Source: Muricea muricata
Lineage: Eukaryota; Cnidaria; Anthozoa; Malacalcyonacea; Plexauridae
Direction: 5' to 3'
Assembly: GCA_963855995.1 (NCBI GenBank)
Contig: OY979730.1
Location: forward strand, 9,339,300-9,403,299
DNA length: 64,000 bases
Both the position numbers and the translations under genes were made by a program. This document shows positions 41,152-54,659 of this stretch, one piece after another. The notes beneath the pieces are model-generated. The model had not been told where the DNA came from, did no database searches, and saw only the letters and a list, made by a program, of their open reading frames with translations. Within the stretch, counting starts at the first letter, position 1. The number at the start of each line of letters is the position of its first letter.

Positions 41152-44100
41152 CTACTTGATAAATATGTAGCCAAAAGCTGGAGTGTTCTGGTTCTCATGC
41201 AAATAGCAAATGGCAATGTTTCCACATGTTGTATTTCTTATTTCACCGTCACATCCACGTGCTGAGATCCCAAAACCAATGCACGACCTGCACCACCTGT
41301 TCTTGAAGCATTTATCGTCGTCATTTTTCCTTGCTGTTATTCCGATCCGTAGTTTCAGATAGCGAAGTCTTTGACTGTTAGTGTTTACATTGAACCCTGC
41401 ACTATTATCTCTATATTCTTCCAAAAATGAACCATCTATAAGAGATAACCATTTTTCCTTTCGAACGTTAGCGTATTTAGTACTCCCGTCTGCGATCACA
41501 TTGAGCAGCGAACTTGCTTGGCGGTCGATCATGATCCATTTTGTGATACCATTGACTTTCATTCCGAGGCATATTTTATCAAACGGTGTGTTCCAGTAAG
41601 AAGCCAGTTTTGTTTGTTTTTCAGTCAATCCTTCAAGTCCGTCTTCAACTGCGTAGGTTTCCTTGTTGGTCCAGTAAGGTGAACTATAGTTGAACTCATT
41701 CTGTAAAGGTTATTAATGTTTGAATGAGTCCAATAAGTCGATGAGTTCTGAATCGGGTGACAAACTAAGTAGTTTGTTAGTCCAAATGTCCTTGCACAGT
41801 AAACTTATTTTGAAGTACGCCTGTATACTATTTGGTTTAACTACTCATTGACTTATTTCACAGATAAAACGGAACCATCTAGAAACAGTGGCCAATTAAA
41901 TAATGTACAAAGTCTTAAATGAGTATACCGGTCCTAACCTTAAAGAATCCCTGATGTGGAAAAATTATAGCGAAATAAGTTTCTTGTACGTTTGCATGGT
42001 GAATACAATATACTTGTTAAGCTTTGTGGAAACACCACGTAAATTTATTATTGCACTATTATTATAGCACATTTATTATTGCACTATTATTATAGCACTG
42101 ATGAAGCTCCAAGCTTACGGATCGAAAGCTCTGCAATAATAAATTTACGTGATGTTTCTACAAAGCTTAACAAGCATAATAGCGAAAATATTTAGTGTAA
42201 ATACACTTTTCCTTCTTGTATAGTGGCGGATCCAGGGTAGGTCAAAATAAATTATAGCAGCTCAATTTTAAATTCAAAATAACTTTATAACAATGTCATA
42301 GGTTATGAATTTCAAAAGAATAAAATCTGACCAATGAAGTTGCTTTGAAGGTATTTTAAAATGTAAATATATCCTAGAATGAGCTGTGGTAATTTATTTT
42401 GACTTACGCTAGATCCGCCACTGTTCTTGTATGTAGTTTCAAATATTTTGGATGCCCCACCTACCGTGGAAACCAGAACATTTCTGACAGGGCAACACCT
42501 TCAAGCAAAGGAATTGAGGGTGGTAAAAGAGAGGAGGGTGCGGATCACGTTTCACAGCGGGGAAAAAGGCAGTTTCATCATTCACGTATCTGAGTACAAT
42601 ATTTACGTTTGAGTGACGAGAACTTCCGACGACCTCCGAAAGGATACCGAAGATATTTTTACTCTTATTTAAACCATCGAGTCACTGTTTAACGCGACTG
42701 AAAACTGTTATTCTCACTTCACGGAGCATTTTTATTGAGAATGACGTCTCACAGGCGTTGAACAATCAGATATTAGCCAATCAGGACTCACGAAAATGCC
42801 CTTTGGTACCCTCTTAATTTTTCACTGAAAATATCTTGGTATATTTTTACCTTATGGCCATCTATTTTCATCACTAGTGTCCAGCCTCCTGAGCCACAGG
42901 CAGGTATTTCAGTCATGTGACAGTAGACTTCATATTCTTCGGCTGAAACATTTGTATTTCTCAGTGTGTAAACACCATCGCTGAGGGAACTAAATAGCAG
43001 CAGATCAAATGAATGTTAGAAAAGTTAGAGGATACCAGTTTTACGAGTCAAGTGAGGTTAGGACTAGTTTCCATTGGGTCCTATTAACTGTCGTGTCAAA
43101 GTCATTCTCGACGATGTGATATGCCTGGATCTATCTTTTCTTTCGTGACCTGTTTTCAAATTAATCATATTAAGTGTAGATCAACGTACATTCTCCATCA
43201 CATCCGTCGCTTTGATATATACACGATTCTCATGACTTAAATGAAACCAGGCTTAAATGAGCTCTGCCGTTGTAAGTCAGTCAGTGGTAATCTCTAGGCA
43301 GTATAACACGAAAACAATTAAGGTTTTTGCGCGAGTACACTTGCACAAACATCACCCTGATATCAAATAAAATAAATATAAACCATTAAAATAATTAATA
43401 TACCGGGTGTCTCAAAAAAAACTATACACTGTTTTATTTCATGCAACGTAAAATCTATAAAAGCTATTTCACTAAAATAAAAAGCATTCCATTCACAAAA
43501 GATTAACTTAGATTTTGATATATAACACTTTACTTTCCGCGCTATATTGACAGGGATATTGACGTTGCAATGTTAATCTAGCATTTCTAAAAAGGTGAAA
43601 AATTGGCATAAAAAAGCATATCAAATTTGAATTTAGTTTATTTGTTGATTATCGTTATTTTAGCTGAAAGAATACATTTATGTATAAAAGGATTAACTAT
43701 TATAAGTTTTACTAATCAAGAAAAGCGCGTCCTTGAACCTGATAGCACGAATGTGCTATAGAAATCATGCCATCAGAAGAGTTTTGGATTATTTCTTGAT
43801 CCAAATTAAGATTCGCAAACGGAAACGACGTGCCGAAATGTTCTCTCAACGTGAGTTATTAGCGAGGTTTAGCAAACACGACGCGACGTCAAAGACGACG
43901 TGAGAATGGCGTCAAAATGGCGTGATATGACCATTTAAGGATATTGCAACGCCATTTTGACGCCATTCTCACGTCGTCTTTGACGTCGCGTCGTGTTTGC
44001 TAAACCTCGCTAATACCATGTTTTATTCGTAAAAATCAATTGTTATATGCAATTTTTAAAACTAATTTTTCAGGCAAATCACCTAAACTTAAGGATAAAA

Positions 44101-47100
44101 TCACTGAAATTAAACAGATTCCACGTAAATTGGTAATTACTGCTGTCCGGCAATTTAGCTTGATGCGGCAATTTTTATCATTTTTCGCTAATTTCTGAAA
44201 CTCCTCGCCACTTCAAACACTTGTGTCTTTGTCAACATCGCACGGAAGATGAAATGTGATATATCAAAATCTAAGTTAATCCCCTGTGAATGGAATGCTT
44301 TTTATATTATTAAAATAGCTTTTATAGGTTTTACGTTACATGAAATCAAACGGTGTATAGTTTTTTTTGGGACACCCAGTAGTTAAATTCATAATAATAG
44401 ACCTTTTAAATATAAATGTAAACCTTTTGAAAATATTTCCTGTTAAATGAAATCCAAATTAAAATAATGAACGAACGTGAACGTTTTAGAAGAAGAATTA
44501 AAATTTCCTCGTTCTTTAAAAATTTTTAATGCGATTTTTTCATACTAATATTGAACAAAATTTTAAAAATTGCTTGACTCATAGCCCATTCGTTCGGATT
44601 TGAGCCTCGCTACCTTAATCTATATTTTAGCCAATCAAATATGTTGGGTCCTCCAGATTTACCAATCAGGTTCCTTGCAAGCCAAGAAAAACTAACGGTT
44701 GTGGAAGTCATGCAATTCTGTTCCGTGCAAAATGTGACGTAATTGGTGGACAAAAAAATCAAACCGAGATTTCTCATCAACAACGCACCGTGACGCAAAA
44801 GTCTATTAGAACTTGTACTGGAGTTTTAAAAGTTTTTTTTCACGCAATGAAATAGATTAAAAGTACGTTTTACAAAGTTTAGCTAGACATTTTAGATAAA
44901 AATTATATAGAATTTCACCTAAAATACTGATTAGTATGATCATTGTTCCTGCAGAACAGTTGGGAAATGATCATATTGGTAAAGACATTTTGTAATGTAT
45001 CTTTTAATTCATAGCAAAAATAAATATAGATTAGTCATTCACATACCTGTTCTTTTTTAACAGTTCTTCACAAGATGGCAACAGCCCGAGTGCTTGATTT
45101 TCTGAAACGAAACAAAAAGCATGCACTTTACATATATTAACTGCGAATTTTTGCCGAACCAAGTATGTCTTGAAGACTTGAACTAATGTTTCTAGTGTAG
45201 GTAGTTAATTAGTCACAAACACACGAAAACATATGGTTTATTTCACTATCCTCCGCTCAAAACGTTGAATTCTGTTTTTTGTATCCTTTCGGACATAGTT
45301 GGGCTAAAATCTTTTTGGTGGTTTTATTACTTGCTTCAAGTAGACAATGGATATATTGCTCGAAAGGCACATTTGCCTTTCAAGCCATAAAACAAAATAA
45401 CAGTCACTTTATATGATCAAGTTTTCATTCAGCAATCAGGCTTAGAATTTGGACTCTTGTGATTTCATTACCTGAAGCCATTTGACAACAGCGAAACTTG
45501 TCGATATTTTTACGCCTAGCATAAACTCCAATGATATAATATCCATTGGAACAGTGGAAATCCTACACAGATTTCATGTGATTCATAATTCAATTGGATA
45601 GTTAAGCCTTACTAGTTGATAGTGATCCTGTTTTGTTTGGTGGAGGAGAGCTTGATGGATCTGGAAAAGTGAAGTTGAAAAGGGGATAAATTTCTTCGAC
45701 AGCTATTATATAGTAAAGTTTTTTAAGTTTTTACCCTATACGGCCTGTAGCCAAGTCCTTAGTACACGTTTTCATGTGATTCAATAAGCTAAGCCTTACT
45801 AGTTGATGGCGATTCTGTGTTGTTTGGTGGAGGAGTGCTTGATGGATCTTGCTCTGGAAAAGTGATGTTCAAAATGGTATATAAATTTCTTCGACAGATA
45901 TGAGTAATTAAGTTTTTAACTCACGAGTGACAGGTCGGCCATTTTATTGCACTTGGCTACATCACCCTGGTCGAATTGAAAGTCACATTTAGTCGCCATT
46001 ATTTACATCTAATAACTACAAATAGTACCAATCGATTTCTCATTCGATAGGCTTTTTATTGAGCCTATATTTGCCGCCTAAGTATGTAGATTAATTCAAA
46101 ATCAAAGCTTACGACGTTGAACAAAACATAACATGCCTTATAAACATGATGAACTCATTGGCCAATATCTCCTAAAATGTCGGATTACGCGGCCGCTTAG
46201 AATTATACTTTCCTTATAACTTTCTTGTTTTTCTCTGTATTGAGCTAAAACTTGGTGAATAAATAGTATTTTCAAAGGGCTATACAGTGGTGTAAAGATA
46301 AAAAATAGCCGAGAAGCGAAGGCGATATTACGAGCCGTAAAACTTGGAGACATATAAAATTTCAGACAGACATAATATATTCATACGCAATTCTCACTTC
46401 CAGACAAGAATTTGCTTCAAATACCACAAAAATGTTTTCAAAATGCAAGTAAATATACACTAAGTGGACAAACTTAATGCTGCGGATCTAATGGTGGTAT
46501 TTTCATCGAAAAATCTCAATTACAAGTGAAGATATATGAATTTAAAAGTCGGGGTCGATATCGGCCCCAAGCTGACCCCAGCGCCTGCGCCTGTCGTGCG
46601 CAAGTCCTTAGCACATGTTTTTACTCAGTTTCTCATAATTAAAATACATAGTTCAGCCTCTGAAAAAGTACAGTTAAAAAGGGTATATATTTCTTAATTC
46701 GATAGCTATAAATGTATAAAGTTAGTATTTACCCTATACGGCCTTATGCGAAGCCCTTAGCATGCGTTGTCATGTGATTTAAAATTAAAATAGTACATAA
46801 TTATAAGCCTTACTAGTTGATGGGGATGCTGTGCTATTTTGTGGCGGAGTGCTTGAAGGAACCTGCTCTGGAGCTGTCTGAAAATAAGAAGACAATATGA
46901 TACTTCAGTAAAATGTTGTAGAATTTTTAATTATTAATTTACAGAAAGGATTTAACTATAATACGTACTATTTACGCATTCATATAACTGAGATAAAATT
47001 TTGTTTATATATACTTTGCTTTTCAGTGTCAGTATTTTGGGACTTTATAAAATCACTAACGCGGGAGGGTAATTTCAGCAAAACCTTCGTGTTATAATAC

Positions 47101-47762
47101 AACCTCTGAGGCAGTTGTAAGCCAGGTAAACGCCATCCACCGGAATAGTGCTTTTCTCATACATTGCATGTGAAACATGTTTCGAAGCTGACTGTAAAAC
47201 TTACGTTAATGTTTTGTACGCATTTTCACATGCAACAAGTTACTCAGTTTTATCACTTTCTAGCTCAATAACCCTGGTCTCATTGCTTTCTATACCTTTC
47301 TGCGGCAGTTGAAGGAGTTACTATCCGATGGACAGCGGTCAAAACGCTTCTTATATATATACTTACCCTGTTGGGAGTGACTAGTATGTAGTAATCATAA
47401 CGGTCATCTGCGAGTAAAAGGTCCGCGGGTTCTTCTGAAGAAACATTTTGGAGAAACTCGCAATTGCTCTCATCTTTTCGTTTGTGAAAGTTCACAGATC
47501 TGCAGGACTTGTTCTCAAACAGGCATCGTATGATACAATCGAGACCAGTGCGAGCGTGAGTGGCATTGATGAGTGTAGTGTTCAAACGGTGGCCTTTGAA
47601 TATACATTGCGAAAAAGATAGAAAGATGCAATAAGTGCTACTTTTCCTTCAAATGGCTCCATCTTAACGAGCATACCTAATTTAAAGAAATTGTTATCAC
47701 AACCCACCCATTTCTGAACAAAGTTACCCAGCAGAACTTGCAGAACAAGCACGTTGACACAT
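41152..47762 (-). CDS. Gene B: PAN + three stalk exons + fibrinogen-related protein, damaged start
   Basis: Minus-strand exons: damaged exon 1 at 47677-47762, then 47367-47593 (PAN-like), 46814-46877, 45800-45853, 45613-45660 (three Ser/Thr/Pro stalk exons), 45047-45101, 42851-42989 and 41152-41700. From exon 2 on, phases fit and give 378 codons with stop. Exon 1 ends KLG into the PAN exon as in gene C, and its required frame still encodes a hydrophobic NVLVLQVLLGN core. But the ATGs at 47801 and 47762 are in another frame and hit TAA at the GGGTAA. Without a start in frame, secretion and probably expression are lost, unless another exon is used. A Cys-rich relic at 45472-45562 is skipped. 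The C-terminal domain is intact (SCIGFG, TTCGN, AFGYIFIK). Confidence 0.75.
42013..42174. repeat. Inverted repeat of about 43-bp arms
   Basis: CTTGTTAAGCTTTGTGGAAA and TTTCTACAAAGCTTAACAAG pair, continued by ACGTAAATTTATTATTGCA and its complement. Between them ATTATTGCACTATTATTATAGCAC is repeated in tandem. In the last intron of gene B. Confidence 0.85.
42221..42423. mobile_element. 203-bp hAT-like MITE, copy in unit B
   Basis: Nearly identical to 29217-29419 and the same length, in the last intron of gene B. Flanked by the 8-bp duplication TTCTTGTA (42213-42220 and 42424-42431). The first base is T instead of C. Confidence 0.92.
43403..44379. mobile_element. 977-bp long-TIR DNA element at a TA site
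   Basis: Ends CCGGGTGTCTCAAAAAAAAC and GTTTTTTTTGGGACACCCAG-type inverse belong to arms of about 140 bp. Flanked by TA (43401-43402 and 44380-44381). Unit C has the uninterrupted site AATATAGTTAAATTC near 55970, so insertion was precise. No transposase frame. TA duplication fits the Tc1/mariner-like group; this is a non-autonomous member. Confidence 0.88.
43859..44013. mobile_element. 155-bp palindromic MITE nested in the 977-bp element
   Basis: Arms of about 65 bp start TTAGCGAGGTTTAGCAAAC and end with its complement, perfect over nearly their length, around a spacer of about 25 bp. The interior is rich in GACGT/ACGTC words. TA flanks both ends. Confidence 0.85.
45047..45101 (-). other. 55-nt junction exon conserved in genes A, B and C
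   Basis: Encodes NQALGLLPSCEELLKKN in B, with matching exons at 29904-29958 (A) and 56363-56417 (C). It opens the fibrinogen-related region and carries its first Cys. Phase 1 in and phase 2 out in all three. Confidence 0.85.
45472..45562 (-). pseudogene. Relic Cys-rich exon of gene B
   Basis: Encodes CSNGYYIIGVYARRKNIDKF then RCCQMAS, matching the second half of gene C exon 6. Its first half is missing, and the only acceptor (gtgtag at 45563) gives a phase that does not fit the stalk exon ahead. Skipping it keeps gene B in frame. Confidence 0.7.
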
Positions 47763-49897
47763 GTTTAAACTTTTCCGCGGCAAAAGACTAGATTTTGCCA
47801 TGCAGTTGTTAGTTTTTATTTGAAATTAAGTGTATTCAAAGTCATATGTGCCTTCACTGAGTGTGTTTATAGCAACAATGCTATATCGTCTATTTCTGCA
47901 GACTGTGTCCTTTACAAACTCGCAATAATTGTTACACATATATTAGCACAAAAGTACATTTAGCCCAAAGTTCATTTTAATACGTACAATTTGGTCACGT
48001 CGGCGAAACGGCTTGTTTGATATATCTATTTAATATTTGAATTTCATTTAAAACAATAAACATTTACATCTGTTGAAAAAGTTTTCACCAAAGTTAATGT
48101 TTAATTCTAAACTTGCCTGTAAAATCAGTACATGCAGTTTTACTTAATTTACTTTACTTCAGAAATTAGTTAAGCTGGTTTAGTATATAGCTTCATCTTC
48201 ATGAGCGCTCTGTATCTATTGATTTAGTTCCTATCTCCTATGACTCCTATATATGACTTCAAATTTTACCAGAGCATATTTTAATTATACATTTAACCCA
48301 GTCACACTTTTGCAACAGTTGATGAATTTTCTTCGAAACTGAGCCGGAGCAATATATGGAAAAACATGGATTAAAACGAATAAAAATCCATTGATGTGCA
48401 TTGCCTTGGTTTAAATATGTATTTTCCATCTTCTCAAAAATGTTTTCTTGGAATATAATTTGTATAGAAATGACTTTCTCCTTATTTTCTAACATGACAC
48501 GTAAAGTGTATGGAGGAACAAAAATGTGATTCAAAAAATTGGGATCATTGTCCTTAATTCCTATATATAAGAGATATTCAATGGTTAAACAAATAACATA
48601 AGTGTACATTGGTTTAATATGCTAGTTATCCATGCACAGGAATTTGGGCAAACAGTTTCAATGTTGATAGTTTAAACGATTAAAATTTGAAAATGTAGAA
48701 TGTGTATTTTGCTTTGTCCTTGGACTTTGTTTACCCTTTAAATTTACATTTTACTTTGCCTTATAAATTATTATAAAATAATTGCTTTTAAACATGCGCT
48801 TACTGCGCAATGTAAAACTGATGATTACAAAATCGCCTAAGATCATTTCAAAGCAAAATTTCGCTGAAAGATGAAATTTTAATTGTATTCATACTTAAAC
48901 GCCAAATGTCATTATAGTTAACACACTCAATTAAGGCTGCCAAAAACGGCGGCAAAGTATAGCTTAAAAATTTATGGCGGCCTCAAGAGGCGGTTCCTTA
49001 ATTTTCTTGAGCCACTTCCTTTCGGAGGGCACTTGTACTTTGGAGATGTTATTTTCAGCACATTTAATTAATCCATACTAGTACTAAATATAGAGCGTAG
49101 TACAATAGCGCTTATAAGCGCTTATTATATGTATTTTGCATAGCGTTTAACAAAGCTTCCCTGTCGGGTTTCCTCATTAAATTTGTTTATTACTTTGAGT
49201 CTATATCCATGCACGCGGAGCAAACTGAAAAATATACGCCTGGCTACGGTGAGAATAGGATATTCAAAAAGTTGTTTCCCACGACGAAAAGATTCGATTC
49301 CCACCGTTGTCGGGCAAATTTTTCAGCTTGCCTGGTGACGAGTTTATAGCTAACAAACAAAAACAAGTAATTTTATCCTTCTTCTGCAGTAAACTTAATT
49401 AAGTTGTAATCATAACATAAATTCATTACATGCAGGAAGATTCTTAATCATGTCCTATAATGTTTCAAATACCCTAAAGGAAAAAATCGATCCTTTTTGT
49501 AAACTTTGCCACGTTCAGAAAAAGCATGTAGCTAGCGACCAGCGAGCAATCAAAACAACACTGTTCAGAACACTGTAAGTTCCGGTCGTTTTCGACTCCT
49601 TTGAAGGATCGAGTTGTTTTGGCCTTTGTTTGGGCGGTTTTAACATTTTATAGATTCTTCGAATGAGTTATTCTGACACGTTACTCAGACGGAACTCTTC
49701 AATCCGAAGAGTTAAAGATGCTTAAAATGCAATTTAAAGTCTTTTTGATACTCTGCAAGAATAGATTGGACTCCGTTAAAAGAGTTAAATGACTCCTACA
49801 TAAGGACCGTTTTTAGTCTGGTGACTCAGATAGAGTCAAGTTACTCTGGCCGATTGTTTATAAACTCTAGCACAGAATACAGTGACTCCAACGAAAA

Positions 49898-49899
49898 GT
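49898..49899. other. Empty site matching the LINE insertion
   Basis: Unit B reads CCAACGAAAAG directly into TGATATATTTCTCC. In unit A the same left flank ends at 32123 and the right flank resumes at about 36925 (GTATTTCTGC). Confidence 0.85.
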
Positions 49900-51059
49900 G
49901 ATATATTTCTCCTCTTTGTTGGCTCTTTGTTGGGGTTGTTGAACTCTTTCAGGCTAGGCGTCTTAACTAAGACTCCTTAAAGACCTCACAATGTTCGTTT
50001 AATATGTCATTTGACCCCACATTGGGTCGTAACCATTGGTCTGTCGAAATGGAGGTGAAATAGGAGCTGGGAATTGCCTATTTTTTTGCTGGGATGATAA
50101 GATTCCATGCACTAGCTGAGACCGGGATTCATGGGCAAAAAAACAATCGAAAATGGGAATGAGATTAAGATTTGAAGAAGACAGCCGCTAGGACTATGGG
50201 ATTTGTGCATTTGGACACCGGCATTTTGTCAAAATTTGGGCTGTGAAATGGGAATAAGACCCTTCTATTCAGGACCTTGAAAATGACTCGAGTAAAAATT
50301 ATCCTTCGAGTGAAGGGTGTGGGATGGCTATGCGGGGATCAAAACGCCCTTTGACTCTTGTTGTCCGACAGTGATGTCCCGGGCAAAACCAACGGCCACT
50401 ATGATTGGCTTCTTTTACCTACATAGCATAATTGTACTTTTTTACAACCTACCTGTTTTTGGCCCATCATAACAAAAGTCAATCTGTTCCGCTTGATGAA
50501 GATTTAAATATATCAGGTACAGGAGACTGAATCTCAAAATTATGGAACCGAAACCGCCACAAAACGTAGGTAGGATTTCTTTGGAACTTCTCCTTCGAGG
50601 AGTTAACATGTTGGTGATGCTTGTTCGTCTGTTGCCTTTACAGGCCGAATAGTTGAGGAATCGTTCAACGAAAATTGAATTCTGCTAGGCTTAGACGACG
50701 TTTTCAATTCCGTTCTTTCGAAGACTTGGAACTTCGTCCGTTTACAGAGGTTCTCTAACTTAATATGATCTGGCAATTCTGCATGTAAAGTGTTCACCTG
50801 CGCTATTAGGCCACAAATGCATTTGTGTGAAATGCACCGCTAAGTGCATGTTTGTTAATTTGTTATGGGTTGATGCCTCTTATCCTGAAGTTCTAAATTA
50901 AAACTTTCGCAGAGTTGACAAAAGCTTCATTGTTTTTTTCTTTAACATGAAATACAGGCGACGTATTCTTATGTTAAACTAGAAATATTTTTGTTATTCG
51001 GACGCTGAACGCGAATCGCTTGGAGTAGAAAACTTCATGGATGCATCTGCAAATTGACT

Positions 51060-51606
51060 ATACACAGCCAAAACGACATATACTTTATTATGATGTCTTT
51101 ACCCAGCGTAAACCCGCTGAGCAGAACCGTTATCAATAGGTGGCGTGACTAGTTCCAATTTGCAAATTTTATAATCAAGTTGCAACAAGTCTGTTAATCG
51201 GGTTTATTTTAATAGACCATTCCCCAATTAGACAAACTTTTAAATTCGGAAACAATTTTAGCACAGTTGAAAAGAGCTTCCCAAATTTAGTGAAATTGTG
51301 AAGTTTGGTTGTAAAATATTGTAAAATGTCGAAAATATAATAATGTAAATTTTAACAATTTTGTATACTTTTGTATTACGCGGTAAAAAGCGTTACCACA
51401 TTTCCACATAGTGGTAATGCTTTCCCGTGCGTAATACAAAAGTACACAAAATTCGCAAACTTCATGGTCCAAAGCAACTGTGGATAACAAATTTTGACAA
51501 TCACCTTTCAACAAGTTTGCACACTCGTTGATAAAAGAACCAGTTTAATAAAAGAACCTGCCGCAAACAGACTTGTTTCCAACGTAGTTTAGCGTTTTTG
51601 GCTATT
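51060..51606. mobile_element. MITE-like CTTGTTG repeat, copy in unit B
   Basis: CACAGCCAAAACGAC at the left and GTTTAGCGTTTTTGGCTA at the right are inverted. It encloses a second inverted repeat (TTGTATACTTTTGTATTACG with CGTAATACAAAAGTACACAA near 51360-51440). Confidence 0.55.
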
Positions 51607-54600
51607 AATATGAAATACGCATGTACAGTATATATATAATGTACAAGTTGATCGGCCTCGGCCATAAATTCCATTCTGCTATGATGTCGCCACGTTTAGC
51701 AGATTTTTTCTATTTGTATTGTTTTATAAGATATCAAGTTATCAGTCTTAGAAGTTGGGGAGAAATAGTAAATTGTTAATGTTAATGCCATTTATGTCGT
51801 ATGGAACATTTGGCATTGTAAGAATTTTCGAAAACAAAAAATCGAGGCAAACGTCAAGTAATTTGCATGATCAATATGAGAGCCTGCGACTAAATGTCTC
51901 TTCTGGAATGGAACAGGTGACTTGTCCATGTTGTTTATTGGACCCCGTTTATGTATACACCGTACCGATATCAAATTGAATACTTTCAAGACGTCAGTAA
52001 AAACTAATCCTTTGAAAAATGGTGAGAGTAAATGAGGCTACAACATGACCAAACACGATGTCGTGACCAGGCATGAGAACCTGGTACGGAGTGAATAGAT
52101 TTTAGACTCTTAGTCCTTGAGCTTTGGCCGGAATATGCGATTGAATGCCCTTGAACTTGTTTGTGCAGCAAACCTTGTTATTCAACATTTACTGTGCTTA
52201 AGTTAATTGCATGTTAATTTAGTTTCCACGCGCTGTGCAAGCAGCTAAATACACCGTTAATGACTGACAAAAATTATTGAATTACGCAAGTTGCGTTTTA
52301 CCAAATTCAATTTAATCGAATTTTTTTAGGACTAAGTGTCAGACAGTTTCTTACAAGCAAGAACATCTCTTTTCTTTTGATAAAAAGTATAATTTCGAAA
52401 AACAACGATTTTGCCATCCATAAAATGGGTTTCCGTGTTTCTCATAAAAAGAAACGACAAATTTATTATTGCATCAATTGAAAGAAACGTCCTCTGAACG
52501 TGATTAGCATGCGCAGTTCTAATGCAAAAAGGGTAATAATAAGTCAACGCTGTGCCGAAAATCGTGGCTTCTCTCTCACAGGGAAAGTTCTAGGGTCTCC
52601 TGAGTTGGTTAGGTAATACGTACGTCAGTTATTGCACTGGCCGTTAATATCTTTCATAAAATGTTGCTGCCTTTTCTTCATGCTTGTCGTCTTGATGGCA
52701 TGGATTTCAGTAAATGGACTGAAATCGATTAATTAATTTCAATAATATAATTTTCAGAGTTTTTTTTCCCATGTGGATTACCGCTTTTCTCCGCGGGCTC
52801 AAGTCAAAATGGCCGCCTTTCCAGAAGTGGGAAACAAGAAAACCTGAGTTGTATTCATATAAAATGCATCTTTTGAAAGCAAAGTCTGTCTGTTTGCTGT
52901 CCCATTACTTCCGTGTCGCGTGTTCCATGTGGAAAGAAGAGTTGTTATAACTTTTTGCTGCTATTGTTGCTCATAACTTTTGTCAACTGTCCTTGCACTT
53001 CTTGTTTGTACAGCAAACCTTATATTCAACATTTGCTGTGATTAATTGCATGTTGATTTAGTTTCCACGCGCTGTGCAAGTAGGCCGTTAAGTACACCAT
53101 TTATGGCAGACAAAATGACTGAATTACGCAACTTGCGTTCTACCAAACTCAATTTAACCAGAGTGCATTCTGTGTAAAGTTCACGCCGAAGATTCGTGAT
53201 TGTACGCCGGCTTTTATTATAAATTATATTATGATTTCTGAAACTCCACGCCGGAGATATCCGAACTTTTGTGCATGGAATGCACCATGGCAATTTAATC
53301 GTAATTTTTAACAAGTATGAATGGACTAAGTGTCAGACAATCGTTTACAAGCATGAACATCTCTTTTCCTTTGATAAAAAGTAATTCATCCATAGAATGG
53401 ATTTCCGTGGGTTTACGACAATGTAAACTTTAAGAACCAACTTCATCAATGGTTCTTTCCTATGGTTCATTGCATACACTGATATTAATACAACTGGACC
53501 ACGCATCCAAGGTGGGATGGGTAATACCAGCCCAGGGTACCAGATTGTTTATATAGGAAATATTGTGGTAACCCTCCTCTTGTAACTAGCGAAACTGAAA
53601 ATCATCATGCGCGCAGTTTTTTAATTGTAAATAATTCAGTCACAATTATACTAATAACGTCCTTTTTACAGTAATTTGCGTCTAATCACTGAACGCAAAC
53701 ATTTTTAAGGGTTTGTTTACGTTTGTAACGCGAAGTTTGGCGTTTGAAACGCGACGTTTGGCGTTATAATTTTTTCTGTTTAAAATGATCAAAACTGAGT
53801 ACGTTTCACGTGCAAGAAATGATTATTTTCAAGTTTTATCGCTTTTCTATCATTTAAAATTCCACTCAAGCTTCCGCTCCACAAAATTGGTATGTTTTAT
53901 TATAAAAATTGATAAAACGTGCATCAAGACATGACATAACATGACAGTTGCAGGTACAGAACCGTCGGCTTTTGCATCTAAGTGGCTTCCGTAAAAAAAA
54001 CCCCGCGAAAATGATTGCGCTTAGTGATTGGACGCTAATGGCTAATATAACAATTAGTTTTGTATTATGTAACCGATTAGGAGGTCCACTAGTCTATGTG
54101 AGTGTAATGTGTTTACATATAACCTCCTTGAACAAAGTTAATAATAACTATGATAATGTCATAGTTATTTTCTGATTGTGCACCGTCCATTAAATAATCA
54201 AAGAAATAATCAATGCAATCGATCACTATTCCAATTGCGTGCATGATCCTATAATAGATCAATTTGCGTCAAATGTGTGTCAAATAAATGTGACTTATTG
54301 TATATTATATATTGTAGCTCAAAATGGCAAGGTAATATACATATTTAAAGATAGGTTACAGTCGCTTCTGCGCATCCAATCTGCTCATAACAAATGTGGA
54401 CCACATTGTCCAAATTTTGCGTGTTTAAAAACTTTTTTGAGTTGAAACGCTCGTTTATATTCCTTTAGGAGCATAGCAAACCCAAAAAGTGTCAGATATT
54501 CAGTTAGTCTAATCAAATTTTACGAATATAGCAGCTCAAAATGTAAACAAAGCGTTTGTTTACATTAGCGACTGTAACCTACCTTTAAACATATACATAT

Positions 54601-54659
54601 ACTTAAACAGACACATATATTGTTCGTACGGTTAGTTCGTAGAAATTATTGATACAGTG

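Larger units (their letters stand above)
47763..54659. other. Gene-free part between genes B and C
   Basis: No exon supported. 49380-49898 and 49902-50950 form the LINE-free counterpart of unit A. 51060-51606 is a CTTGTTG-type repeat with CAGCCAAAA and TTTTTGGCT ends. 52030-52990 parallels 38890-40100, and 52970-53330 partly repeats 52130-52320. 53520-54240 is the downstream flank of gene C. Confidence 0.6.

Noticed and set aside
42399..42612. Two overlapping ORFs in the gene B last intron
   Set aside because: They start inside the hAT-like MITE and run into intron sequence with no domain.
46138..46353. 71-codon minus-strand ORF in a gene B intron
   Set aside because: No counterpart in units A or C, no splice signals, no domain.
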